Assembly (NCBI RefSeq): GCF_024707545.1
Contig: NZ_CP062229.1
Span: 2,461,501 to 2,525,500, forward strand
DNA from: Mesorhizobium onobrychidis
GTDB taxonomy: Bacteria; Pseudomonadota; Alphaproteobacteria; Rhizobiales; Rhizobiaceae
DNA length: 64,000 bases
Direction of reading: 5' to 3'
A program made the position numbers and the translations under genes. This document shows positions 46,296 through 54,701 of the stretch, one piece after another; position 1 is the stretch's first letter; every line of letters begins with the position of its first letter. The notes under the pieces are model-generated. The model ran no database searches and was not told the origin of the DNA. It was given only the letters and a program-made list of their open reading frames with translations.

Positions 46296-47228
46296 ATGCT
46301 GTGGAAGGGTCGTCGTCAGAGTGACAATGTCGAGGACCAACGCGGCCAGGGCGGCGGGTTCAACCTGCCGCGCGGCGGCCCCGGCCGTCTCCGCATCCCG
46401 ATCGGCGGCCGTTCCGGCGGCGGAATGTCGCTGTCGACCATCGTCATTCTCGTGGTTCTCTATTTCGGCCTGAAGGCCTTCGGTATCGACCCTCTGCAGA
46501 TCCTGGCCGGCGGCGGCTTGGTGCCGGGTGCCGGCGGTCAGATTACTGACAACAGCGGAGAACAGGGCGGTGGCACCGGTGCGCCGGCCTCCGACGAGAT
46601 GAAGCAGTTCGTCTCCACGGTGCTGGCCGAGACCGAGGACACCTGGAGCGGCATTTTTCAGGCCGAGGGCCTGACCTATGAGGATCCGAAGCTGGTGCTG
46701 TTCAGCGGCCAGATCCGCTCAGCCTGCGGCTCTGCCTCGTCTGCGGCCGGACCGTTCTACTGTCCCGGCGACCGCAAGGTCTATCTCGACACCACTTTCT
46801 TCCAGCAGCTCGACCAGCAATTCGGCGCCTCTGGCGATTTCGCCCAAGCCTATGTGATCGCGCATGAGGTCGGCCACCACGTTCAGAACCTCACCGGCAT
46901 CCTGCCCAAGTTCAACCAGATGCGGCAGCAGATGGGCGAGGCCGAGGCCAACCACATGTCGGTGCAGGTCGAGCTTCAGGCCGATTGCTTCGCCGGCGTC
47001 TGGGCGCATTTCACCGGGCAGAAGGGAATCCTGGAGCAGGGCGACATGGACGAGGCGCTGAACGCGGCCCAGCAGATCGGCGACGACACGATGCAGAAGA
47101 AGATGCAGGGCTATATCGTGCCGGAGAGCTTCAACCATGGCACCTCGCAGCAGCGGCAGACCTGGCTGGCGCGTGGCTACAGGAGCGGTAAGCTGTCGGA
47201 CTGCGATACGTTCAACACTCCGATCTGA
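46296..47228 (+). CDS. ypfJ: neutral zinc metallopeptidase (YpfJ family)
   Basis: 310 residues. The N-terminal part is glycine-rich, with one membrane anchor (STIVILVVLYFGLKAFGI, about residues 46-64). The catalytic domain has the zinc motif AYVIAHEVGHHVQNLTG, AGPFYCPGDRKVYLDTTFF before it and MSVQVELQADCFAGVWAH after it. The single helix anchors it, probably with the catalytic domain outside the cytoplasm. ATG 46296 (MLWKGRRQSDN) gives the expected length. Confidence 0.93.
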   Translation: MLWKGRRQSDNVEDQRGQGGGFNLPRGGPGRLRIPIGGRSGGGMSLSTIVILVVLYFGLKAFGIDPLQILAGGGLVPGAGGQITDNSGEQGGGTGAPASDEMKQFVSTVLAETEDTWSGIFQAEGLTYEDPKLVLFSGQIRSACGSASSAAGPFYCPGDRKVYLDTTFFQQLDQQFGASGDFAQAYVIAHEVGHHVQNLTGILPKFNQMRQQMGEAEANHMSVQVELQADCFAGVWAHFTGQKGILEQGDMDEALNAAQQIGDDTMQKKMQGYIVPESFNHGTSQQRQTWLARGYRSGKLSDCDTFNTPI

Positions 47229-47421
47229 GGTGTTCGGACTTTTGCTGTCGAAATGACCGTTGAAGCGCCGGCGGCTATGCAGGATGTGGCCGCATTCATG
47301 TCGACAGGTGATGTCAGCATAAAAATTCCTGGCGCGTTCCCTTATTGTTCTGTGCGGCTGACTCGCCTATAACGAGCCCTTCCGCCTTCGCTCCGAGGCG
47401 GCTCCAGGAGTCGATACCGTC

Positions 47422-48675
47422 ATGATCGAAGCCAAAACCGCCAGGCGGGGCCTTGCGCTTGTTTTCACCACGCTGCTGCTCGACATCACCGGCATCGGCA
47501 TCATCATGCCGGTGCTGCCGGCCTATCTGCAGGAGCTGACCGGCGTCGGCGTCAGCGAAGCGGCAATCGAAGGCGGCTGGCTGTTCTTCGTCTACGCGGC
47601 CATGCAGTTCCTGTTCGCGCCGCTGGTCGGCAATCTCAGCGACCGCTTCGGCCGCCGCCCGATCCTGCTGGCCTCGGTGCTGACCTTCGCCATCGACAAT
47701 CTGATCTGCGCGGTGGCCTGGTCGTATTCGGTCCTGTTCATCGGCCGGGTGCTGGCCGGCATCAGCGGCGCCAGCTATTCGACCGCCTCAGCCTTTATCG
47801 CCGATGTCAGCACCGACGAGAACAGGGCGAAGAATTTCGGCCTGCTTGGCATCGCCTTCGGTGTCGGTTTCATCATCGGCCCGGTGCTGGGCGGGTTGCT
47901 TGGCGAATTCGGGCCACGCGTGCCGTTCTGGGGCGCGGCGGTGCTTGCTCTCATCAACTTCATCGTTGGCTGGTTCTTCCTGCCGGAAACCCTGGAGCAG
48001 CACCACCGTCGGCGATTCGAGTGGCGCCGCGCCAATCCTCTCGGCGCCCTGAAGCAGATGCGCAACTATCATGGCATCGGCTGGATCGGGCTGGTGTTCT
48101 TCCTGATGACGCTCGGCCACATGATGTACCCTGCCGTGTGGTCGTTCGTCGGCAGCTACCGCTACGGCTGGAGCGAACAGCAGATCGGCTTCTCTCTCGG
48201 CGTCTTCGGCCTCGGCGGGGCACTGGTGATGGGTTTTGTCCTGCCGCGCGTCATTCCACGGCTCGGCGAATGGCGGACCGCTGCCATCGGCCTTGCTTTT
48301 ACCGCGCTCGCCGCCTTCGGCTATGCCGCGGCTTGGAAGGGCTGGATGATCTACGCGGTGATCGTGGCGACCTGCCTCGAGGCGCTGGCCGACCCGCCGC
48401 TGCGGAGCCTGGCGGCGGCCAAGGTGCCGCCCTCTGCGCAAGGCGAATTGCAAGGTGCGATGACGAGCGTGTTTTCGATCACCAGCATCATCACGCCGTT
48501 GCTTTATACGGGAATCTTCGCCTGGTTCACCGGGCCGAGCGCGCCGGTGGTGTTCGGCGGCGCGCCCTTTGTGCTCGGCGGTATCTTTCTCGCTCTGTCG
48601 CTGATCGCATTCGTGCTCAGGGTCGAAAGGCCGGTCGCAGTGAAAGACGTCACGACGGCGACGGTGCGAACCTGA
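47422..48675 (+). CDS. TetA-like MFS exporter
   Basis: 417 residues, 12 helices. The start LVFTTLLLDITGIGIIMPVLPAYLQE and the loop NLSDRFGRRPILLASVLTFAID are the TetA-type (DHA1) signature, with FIADVSTDENRAKNFGLLGIAFG in the middle. The family includes tetracycline and other drug exporters; resistance is not implied. CAGGAG precedes ATG 47422. It converges with carA with a one-base gap. Confidence 0.92.
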   Translation: MIEAKTARRGLALVFTTLLLDITGIGIIMPVLPAYLQELTGVGVSEAAIEGGWLFFVYAAMQFLFAPLVGNLSDRFGRRPILLASVLTFAIDNLICAVAWSYSVLFIGRVLAGISGASYSTASAFIADVSTDENRAKNFGLLGIAFGVGFIIGPVLGGLLGEFGPRVPFWGAAVLALINFIVGWFFLPETLEQHHRRRFEWRRANPLGALKQMRNYHGIGWIGLVFFLMTLGHMMYPAVWSFVGSYRYGWSEQQIGFSLGVFGLGGALVMGFVLPRVIPRLGEWRTAAIGLAFTALAAFGYAAAWKGWMIYAVIVATCLEALADPPLRSLAAAKVPPSAQGELQGAMTSVFSITSIITPLLYTGIFAWFTGPSAPVVFGGAPFVLGGIFLALSLIAFVLRVERPVAVKDVTTATVRT

Positions 48676-48676
48676 A

Positions 48677-49894
48677 TCAGGCGCGCTCCGCCAGCGCCGG
48701 CTCGCCGCGCTTTTCGCGGATGAGATTGACGAAGCGGCGGAACAGATAGTGCGAATCCTGCGGGCCGGGCGAGGCTTCGGGATGATGCTGGACCGAGAAC
48801 ACCGGCCTTCCTGTCAGCGTGATGCCGCAGTTCGAGCCGTCGAACAGCGAGACGTGGGTTTCTTCGACGCCCGTGGGCAACGAGTCGGCATCGACGGCAA
48901 AGCCGTGGTTCATCGAGACGATCTCGACTTTGCCGGTGGTGTGATCCTTGACCGGATGGTTGGCGCCGTGATGGCCCTGATGCATTTTTGCGGTCTTGCC
49001 GCCCAGCGCCAGCGCCAGCATCTGGTGGCCGAGGCAGATGCCGAAGACCGGGATGTCGGTCTTCAGCAGGTCCTGGATGACCGGAACGGCATAGTCGCCG
49101 GTGGCTTCCGGGTCGCCGGGACCGTTGGAGAGAAAGATGCCGTCGGGCCGCATGGCAAGGATCTCCTCGGCGCCGGTGTTGGCCGGCACCACGGTGACCT
49201 TGGCGCCAAGACCGGCAAGCAGGCGCAATATGTTGCGCTTGACGCCGTAGTCGATGGCGACGACGTGCATGGACGGATCGATCTGTTCGCCAAAGCCCTC
49301 GTCCCAGACCCAGGGCGTCTCGCGCCAGACCGAGGACTGGCCGGAAGTGACGTCCTTGGCCAGATCAAGCCCGATCAGGCCGGACCAGGCGGCGGCGCGG
49401 CGCTTCAGATCGTCGATGTCGAAGATGCCGTCGGGCGCATGCGCGATTACGGCGTTGGGCATGCCCTTTTCACGGATCAGCGCGGTCAGCGCACGGGTGT
49501 CGATGCCCGAAAGCGCGACGATGCCGCGTTTCTTCAGCCATTGGTCGAGACCAGCTGCGGCGCGATAGCTGGACGGGTTGGTGACATCGGCCTTGAACAC
49601 GGCGCCGACAGCGCCGGCGCGGGCAACCGGATTGAGATCCTCGATGTCCTCGTCATTGGTGCCGATATTGCCGATATGCGGGAAGGTGAAGGTGACGATC
49701 TGGCCGGCGTAGGACGGGTCGGTGAGGATTTCCTGATAGCCTGTCAGCGCGGTGTTGAAGCAAACCTCGGCGACGGCGGAGCCGGTGGCGCCAAGGCCGC
49801 GGCCCTCGATGACGGTGCCGTCGGCCAGCACCAGCAAGGCGGTCGGCTTCTCGGTGGCCCAAGGAGGGGTCGACGCGGCGGTCATCGTTGCCAT
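48677..49894 (-). CDS. carA: carbamoyl-phosphate synthase small subunit
   Basis: 405 residues. The N-terminal CPSase domain has LLVLADGTVIEGRGLGATG and FNTALTGYQEILTDPSYAGQIV. The class I glutamine amidotransferase domain has GICLGHQMLALALGGK (nucleophile Cys) and FSVQHHPEASPGP (His and Glu of the triad). It hydrolyses glutamine and passes ammonia to CarB. AGGAG lies about 8 nt before 49894. No leader peptide or attenuator was recognised in 49895-50171. Confidence 0.97.
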   Translation of the reverse strand: MATMTAASTPPWATEKPTALLVLADGTVIEGRGLGATGSAVAEVCFNTALTGYQEILTDPSYAGQIVTFTFPHIGNIGTNDEDIEDLNPVARAGAVGAVFKADVTNPSSYRAAAGLDQWLKKRGIVALSGIDTRALTALIREKGMPNAVIAHAPDGIFDIDDLKRRAAAWSGLIGLDLAKDVTSGQSSVWRETPWVWDEGFGEQIDPSMHVVAIDYGVKRNILRLLAGLGAKVTVVPANTGAEEILAMRPDGIFLSNGPGDPEATGDYAVPVIQDLLKTDIPVFGICLGHQMLALALGGKTAKMHQGHHGANHPVKDHTTGKVEIVSMNHGFAVDADSLPTGVEETHVSLFDGSNCGITLTGRPVFSVQHHPEASPGPQDSHYLFRRFVNLIREKRGEPALAERA

Positions 49895-50171
49895 GGCGGC
49901 ACTCCTAAAAGGCTGCACCCTTCAATCGGTCCGGCGAACCATTCTGCGCAGCAAACCGCGCGCAGCGGCGATTTCGCAGCCAGCGCGCGCAACAAAAATT
50001 CAGTTCATGCAAGGCCCAGTACATAGGGGAAGGCGCCAGAGCGGTCAATGACGCTACGCCCGCAGGCGCGATTTATTTCGTCGAACAATATCAGCGGTTT
50101 GCCGGGCGGCGTCGAATTGCCTTGGGCTTTCGGCACGGCTATTGTCCGTCGCATTCGAAGGAGGAAGCATC

Positions 50172-50621
50172 ATGCGCGGCAAAATCGCCGAATCCCTGAA
50201 GAGCGCGATGAAGGCGCAGGACAAGCGCCGGCTGCCGACATTGCGGCTCATCCAGGCGGCCATTCACGATCGCGACATCGCCAATCGCGGCGCCGGCAAA
50301 GAGCCGGCCAGCGATGACGAGATCCTGCAGATACTGGCCAAGATGGTAAAGCAGCGCGAGGAGTCGGCCAAGGCTTTCGACGACGGCAAGCGGCCGGAGC
50401 TTGCCGCGCAGGAGCGCGACGAGATGGCCATCATCCGCGATTTCCTGCCGACGCAACTAGGGCAGGCCGAGACCGAAGCGGCGATCCGCGCCGCCATCGC
50501 CGAGATCGGCGCCAGCGGCGTCAAGGACATGGGCAAGGTGATGACCGTACTCAAGGAGAAATACGCGGGCCAGATGGATTTCTCCAAGGCGAGCGGCATC
50601 GTCAAGGGACTGCTGCAGTAG
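50172..50621 (+). CDS. YqeY/GatB-related protein
   Basis: 149 residues, all helical: MRGKIAESLKSAMKAQDKRR, LPTLRLIQAAIHDRDIANRG, then DEILQILAKMVKQREESAKAF, IIRDFLPTQLGQAETEAAIR and GKVMTVLKEKYAGQMDFSKAS. This is the YqeY family, related to the GatB tail. Its role is uncertain. AGGAGGAAGC precedes ATG 50172. Confidence 0.93.
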   Translation: MRGKIAESLKSAMKAQDKRRLPTLRLIQAAIHDRDIANRGAGKEPASDDEILQILAKMVKQREESAKAFDDGKRPELAAQERDEMAIIRDFLPTQLGQAETEAAIRAAIAEIGASGVKDMGKVMTVLKEKYAGQMDFSKASGIVKGLLQ

Positions 50622-50696
50622 GGATTTTCCCGCTGCAGCGAGGTCGTAAGGCATTGGAGGCGACCGCGAGGAGCCAGCCCTGGCCGCATGTGATTC

Positions 50697-51161
50697 TCAG
50701 GCGCTCTTTGGTTTCCGGGAGCGGGCGGGGCGGGCGGTAGCTCGCACCGACGTGTTCAGTTCCACCGCGGCGCGAATGAGCGCCTTCAGCGCCTCTTCAT
50801 CGATCTTGTCGCCCTCATCGATGTCGATGGCGCGCCTGGTGTTGCCTTCGAGGCTGGAGTTGAAGAGACCCGAAGGGTCCTCCAACGAGGCGCCCTTGGC
50901 GAAGGTCATCTTCACGACATTCTTGTACGTCTCACCGGTGCAGATAATTCCGGCGTGCTCCCACACCGGAACTCCTCTCCACTTCCACTCCTCGACCACT
51001 TCGGGGTCGGCCTGCTTGATGAGGGTTCGGACCTGAGCGAGCATCTCGCCCCGCCAATCGCTCAGCTCGTTGATTCTCGCATCTATCAACTGGGAAGGAG
51101 TGTCTCCTCCTTCTCCTTCCTTCGAGCCGCTCTTCTTCATGGCTGTTGTCGCTTTGGTCAT
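50697..51161 (-). CDS. DUF1801 family protein
   Basis: 154 residues. The N-terminus is polar; the body has IDARINELSDWRGEMLAQVR, ADPEVVEEWKWRGVPVWEHA, TYKNVVKMTFAKGASLEDP, and NTRRAIDIDEGD. This is the DUF1801 (YdhG-like) fold. Its function is unknown. A second DUF1801 gene lies beyond the arginase-fold gene; the two are only distantly alike. Confidence 0.83.
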   Translation of the reverse strand: MTKATTAMKKSGSKEGEGGDTPSQLIDARINELSDWRGEMLAQVRTLIKQADPEVVEEWKWRGVPVWEHAGIICTGETYKNVVKMTFAKGASLEDPSGLFNSSLEGNTRRAIDIDEGDKIDEEALKALIRAAVELNTSVRATARPARSRKPKSA

Positions 51162-51335
51162 GATTGGTCCCAAGTGGCTTTGTGCACGTTCGGCGTCCCG
51201 GCGTCTCACGACGGCATTGATGCGGCGAGCCGTTTGCCGTTCCGGCGCGGGCGACAAACTCTCGACGTCGCGGAGGAACCTTCGTCCCTCTAGACCCGTT
51301 TTGCAACGAAGATCATACGAAATTGGAGCTTCGAT

Positions 51336-52226
51336 TTGTCGGCGCGTGTGTTGAACATTGTCGGTGCCGCCGCCAGCGCCGGCGCCTATTCGCCGGGGCA
51401 GGAACAAGCCCCCGCGGCCTTTCGGCGACATGGGCTCGCAGAGGCGCTCTCAAGCCGAGGCAGAACCATCAAGGATCATGGCGATGTTGCATCGTTCCGA
51501 TGGCGACCGGATCCCTCGCGGCCGCAGGCTATGAACCTAGAGGCCGTGCGCCACGCCTGTGACTTGGTCGCAAGCCACGTGGCGACGGCGATCGCAGCGC
51601 AGGAAGACGTGCTTGTTTTAGGCGGCGATTGTACTGTGGAACTGGGAACGGTCGCCGGAGCGAACGCGGCCGGCGCACAGATCGGACTCGTCTACATAGA
51701 CTTCGACGCCGATCTCAACACACCTGACACGAGCGACGGCGCCTTGGACTGGACTGGTGTCGCTCATCTGCTCGATATCCCCGGATGCGAGCCGTCACTC
51801 GCCAGGCTCGGCCCTACCCGTCCGATGCTTGTGCCCCAGCAACTCCTCTATTTCGGCGTCGAGAACATCACTCTGCCCGAAGCTGCCGCGATCAGAGACA
51901 ACGCGATTAAGGTTATACCGCGTGAGGAAGCTTTGAGTGATATCGAGGCGGCGGCGGCGCGCGCGGCCGAATGGGCAGCGCGCTTTGACTGTGTGCTTAT
52001 TCACTTCGATGTCGATGCACTCTCCTTTATCGATTTTCCGATTGCTGAGAATGTGCGCCGTTGCGACGGTCTCAAACTGGAGCAAGCCGCTTTCGTGCTA
52101 AAGCAGTTGACCGCCCTGCCGCAATGGCGCGGCCTGACCATCACAGAAGTTAATCCGGCCCATGCGCCAGACGAGTCCGCCGCGTTCGCACGCTTAAATG
52201 AGGTGCTTGCAGACGCCCTTGGGTAA
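51336..52226 (+). CDS. arginase/agmatinase-fold protein with altered metal site
   Basis: 296 residues. It has the ureohydrolase order VLVLGGDCTVELGTVAGANA, YIDFDADLNTPDTSDGALDW, and VLIHFDVDALSFIDFPIAEN. The metal motifs deviate: GGDC in place of GGDH, DFDAD in place of DAHxD, and a Ser at the third Asp position in DVDALS. It may bind metals differently or not be a ureohydrolase. TTG 51336 is the chosen start. It is flanked by two DUF1801 genes; I cannot say whether they act together. Confidence 0.75.
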   Translation: MSARVLNIVGAAASAGAYSPGQEQAPAAFRRHGLAEALSSRGRTIKDHGDVASFRWRPDPSRPQAMNLEAVRHACDLVASHVATAIAAQEDVLVLGGDCTVELGTVAGANAAGAQIGLVYIDFDADLNTPDTSDGALDWTGVAHLLDIPGCEPSLARLGPTRPMLVPQQLLYFGVENITLPEAAAIRDNAIKVIPREEALSDIEAAAARAAEWAARFDCVLIHFDVDALSFIDFPIAENVRRCDGLKLEQAAFVLKQLTALPQWRGLTITEVNPAHAPDESAAFARLNEVLADALG

Positions 52227-52239
52227 TTCGCGATGCATC

Positions 52240-52743
52240 TCACATTCGCTCGCCGGGCAATTGGCTGGCTTGCTTCACCCAAGCGGCGAACTGAGCTTCG
52301 TCGAGCTGGTCCTCATAAACGTCGAGGTAGCGCACTTCCTTGTGCTTGGACTCGCCGGGAGGAAGAGGACGCAGCGAGGTGCCTCGGAAGAAGGTCACTT
52401 TGACGTAGCGGGTGAAGACATGGAACGACACGAACCAGCCCTGGCCCTCGATGCCGTAAAATGGCGAGTTCCATTTGACTGCCTTATGCACGCCCGGCAC
52501 GGAGCGCGCGATGATCGTGTCGAGGCGGCGGCCGAGGTCGCTTTTCCAGCCCGGCATGGCCGCGATGTAGGCCTGCACGGGAGCCTCGCCTTCAGCCTTC
52601 GCGATCTGGGGGTTGCCGCCAGCGAGGAGTGTCGGCTTCGCGGCCTTGCCGGACTGCAGCTTCGGCGTCGCCTTGCGCGGTTTGGTCGCCGCGACCCGCT
52701 CGGCGGCGGCCTTCGCCGACTTCTCGGACGTGTGGTCGGCCAT
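52240..52743 (-). CDS. DUF1801 family protein (second copy)
   Basis: 167 residues. A Lys/Ala-rich, probably disordered N-terminus of about 50 residues precedes a DUF1801 domain: APVQAYIAAMPGWKSDLGRR, LDTIIARSVPGVHKAVKWNS, GWFVSFHVFTRYVKVTFFRG, and VRYLDVYEDQLDEAQFAAW. The function is unknown. The gap to the next gene (52744-52945) holds nothing obvious. Confidence 0.85.
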   Translation of the reverse strand: MADHTSEKSAKAAAERVAATKPRKATPKLQSGKAAKPTLLAGGNPQIAKAEGEAPVQAYIAAMPGWKSDLGRRLDTIIARSVPGVHKAVKWNSPFYGIEGQGWFVSFHVFTRYVKVTFFRGTSLRPLPPGESKHKEVRYLDVYEDQLDEAQFAAWVKQASQLPGERM

Positions 52744-52945
52744 GTGTTCACTCCAAGTGGTAGACCCAATCGATGATACTTGATTTTAGGAAACCGTCCC
52801 GGAAGATCAACTTCCGGTCCTATTGATCTCCGCCAAACCCGCAAGCGCACAGGCAGAGGCTTTCTCTCCAAAGGCGGAGGTCGCGGAGGCGACCGGATGC
52901 CTGCCGGCGGAAAACTTGGGAATTGCGGTCGATAGAGTCCGCCGT

Positions 52946-54127
52946 CTACTCGGCTGCGGCCGACAGCGGCGGCGTCGTGCTGCGGCGCCACTCCCAGACA
53001 TGCGAGGCAAGCGCGACCGCCACGGCGACCAGCATGGCTATGGCGCCAACCACCGGCAGGCTGCGATAGCCATAACCGGCATTGAGCATGGCGGCGCCGA
53101 GCGAGGCGGCCAGCGCGATGCCGACATTGAAGCCGGCCGGGATGAGCGATGAGGCGAGGTTGGAGGCATCCGCCGTCCAGGTCAGGATACGGGTCTGGAT
53201 CGGCGTGCCGATGGCGAAGCTGAGACCGCCCCAGACAGTGATCGCCACCACCATCGGCAACGGGTACGGGCTGACGGCGTACATGACGGCAAGCGTCACC
53301 GCCTGCATGAAAAGCATGGTGATGAGCGACGGCATCAGTTTCCAGTCGGCGAGCCGCCCGCCAAGAAAGACGCCGATCGTCGCGCCGACCCCGTTGAGCA
53401 GCAGCACCCACGGCACCAGAGCCTCATCGAGGCCGGTGACTTCAAGCAGCGTCGGCGTGATGTAGGTGAAGAGGCCGAACTGGCCGATCATCAGCATCAG
53501 CATGAGGATCAGCGACGTCCAGACCTGCTGGCGTGCGAGCACGCGAACCTCGCTGCCGAGACTGACGCGCCGGCTCGACGATCCCGTCTTGCGTGGCAGG
53601 AGGGCGGCCATGGCGGCGATGGAGATCACACCAAGCGCGCACATCACCCAGAACGTCGCACGCCATCCCCAAATGTTGCCGATCGCGGTGCCGGCCGGCA
53701 CGCCGATGATATTGGAGACCGTGAGGCCCGACAGGATGAGCGCCACGGCCATCCCGCGCTGGTCCTGGCGGACCAGGCCGACCGCCACCACCATTGCGAC
53801 GCCGAAATAGGCGCCATGCGCCACCGCCACTGCAATCCGCAGCAGCAACATGGATGCGAGGTCAGGTGCAAGGGCACAGGCGGCCTGGCCGATGGTGAAG
53901 GCTGCGGCAAGCTCAAGCAGCAACGCCTTGCGCGAAATCGTCTTGGTGGCGAGCGTCAACAGCGGTCCGCCGATCGCGATGCCGCCGGCGTAGCCGGAGA
54001 CGAGGTAGCCGGCAGTTGGGATGGAGACGTCAAGACCGTCGGCCACCTGGGGCAGCACGCCGGCGATGACGAACTCGGTGGTGCCGAATGCGAATGCAGC
54101 GATGAACAGGGCGATAAGCGGAAGCAT
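52946..54127 (-). CDS. MFS transporter, DHA1 (AraJ/Cmx-like)
   Basis: 393 residues, 12 helices. The first helix ALFIAAFAFGTTEFVIAGVLPQV and the loop SGYAGGIAIGGPLLTLATKT are typical of AraJ/CmlA-type exporters; a repeat half begins near VWTSLILMLMLMIGQFGLFTYI. The substrate is unknown. The start at 54127 gives MLPLIAL. Confidence 0.9.
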   Translation of the reverse strand: MLPLIALFIAAFAFGTTEFVIAGVLPQVADGLDVSIPTAGYLVSGYAGGIAIGGPLLTLATKTISRKALLLELAAAFTIGQAACALAPDLASMLLLRIAVAVAHGAYFGVAMVVAVGLVRQDQRGMAVALILSGLTVSNIIGVPAGTAIGNIWGWRATFWVMCALGVISIAAMAALLPRKTGSSSRRVSLGSEVRVLARQQVWTSLILMLMLMIGQFGLFTYITPTLLEVTGLDEALVPWVLLLNGVGATIGVFLGGRLADWKLMPSLITMLFMQAVTLAVMYAVSPYPLPMVVAITVWGGLSFAIGTPIQTRILTWTADASNLASSLIPAGFNVGIALAASLGAAMLNAGYGYRSLPVVGAIAMLVAVAVALASHVWEWRRSTTPPLSAAAE

Positions 54128-54260
54128 GGCGCGGGAAGGCGATCCTTGAATGAGATGGCCTCAAATCACGAACGGGAGCGGCGGGCAATCCAGAAATCGT
54201 CGACGCCGCTTTAGGTTTTCTTGATCGGCTCAGCCAGGCTTCGGCCGCATGCCGGCAAGG

Positions 54261-54473
54261 CTAGATGGTCGGGGTCTTCCTCCCATAGGGAACTTTCAAC
54301 CACGCGCGCTCATGAAGATAGTAGAGCAGCGACTTGGTGATGACCTCGGTCAGGCCGATGGCCGCAGCGAGCTTGATGCTGCCTGTGACGACGAGCGAAA
54401 TGATTATCGTGTCGACTGTGCCGGTGACGCGCCAGGAAAGTGCCTTGGCGAAACTGCGCGAATGGGTATCCAT
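54261..54473 (-). CDS. DUF2061 membrane protein
   Basis: 70 residues. MDTHSRSFAKALSWRVTGTV leads into a hydrophobic segment (DTIIISLVVTGSIKLAAAIG) and VITKSLLYYLHERAWLKVPYG. That is the DUF2061 family, a short membrane protein with two helices. The function is unknown. An upstream alternative start at 54506 overlaps a repeat and is less likely. Confidence 0.85.
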   Translation of the reverse strand: MDTHSRSFAKALSWRVTGTVDTIIISLVVTGSIKLAAAIGLTEVITKSLLYYLHERAWLKVPYGRKTPTI

Positions 54474-54507
54474 CGACTTTTCTCCCGGCGGATTTGAACC
54501 GATCATT

Positions 54508-54546
54508 GGAGCGCTTTGCGTTCTGATGGAATCAAAACCGCGCTCC
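54508..54546. repeat. small palindrome GGAGCGC/GCGCTCC
   Basis: GGAGCGC (54508-54514) pairs with GCGCTCC (54540-54546) around TTTGCGTTCTGATGGAATCA. It resembles a repeat frequent in rhizobial intergenic DNA. The remaining 54547-54701 sequence has no gene. Confidence 0.65.
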
Positions 54547-54701
54547 AGGTCTTTGCTTGAGGCATTTTGTCGGACGCCAAACGACGACGCTTGGCTGAAA
54601 AATGCTCTAGCCGACAGGCGGGAGGTTGAGCAAAGGCTAATTTTTCGCGCTGGCTCGAAGCGGCGGTGATGTCCGGCAATTGGTTACCGCCTGCAGCCAG
54701 T

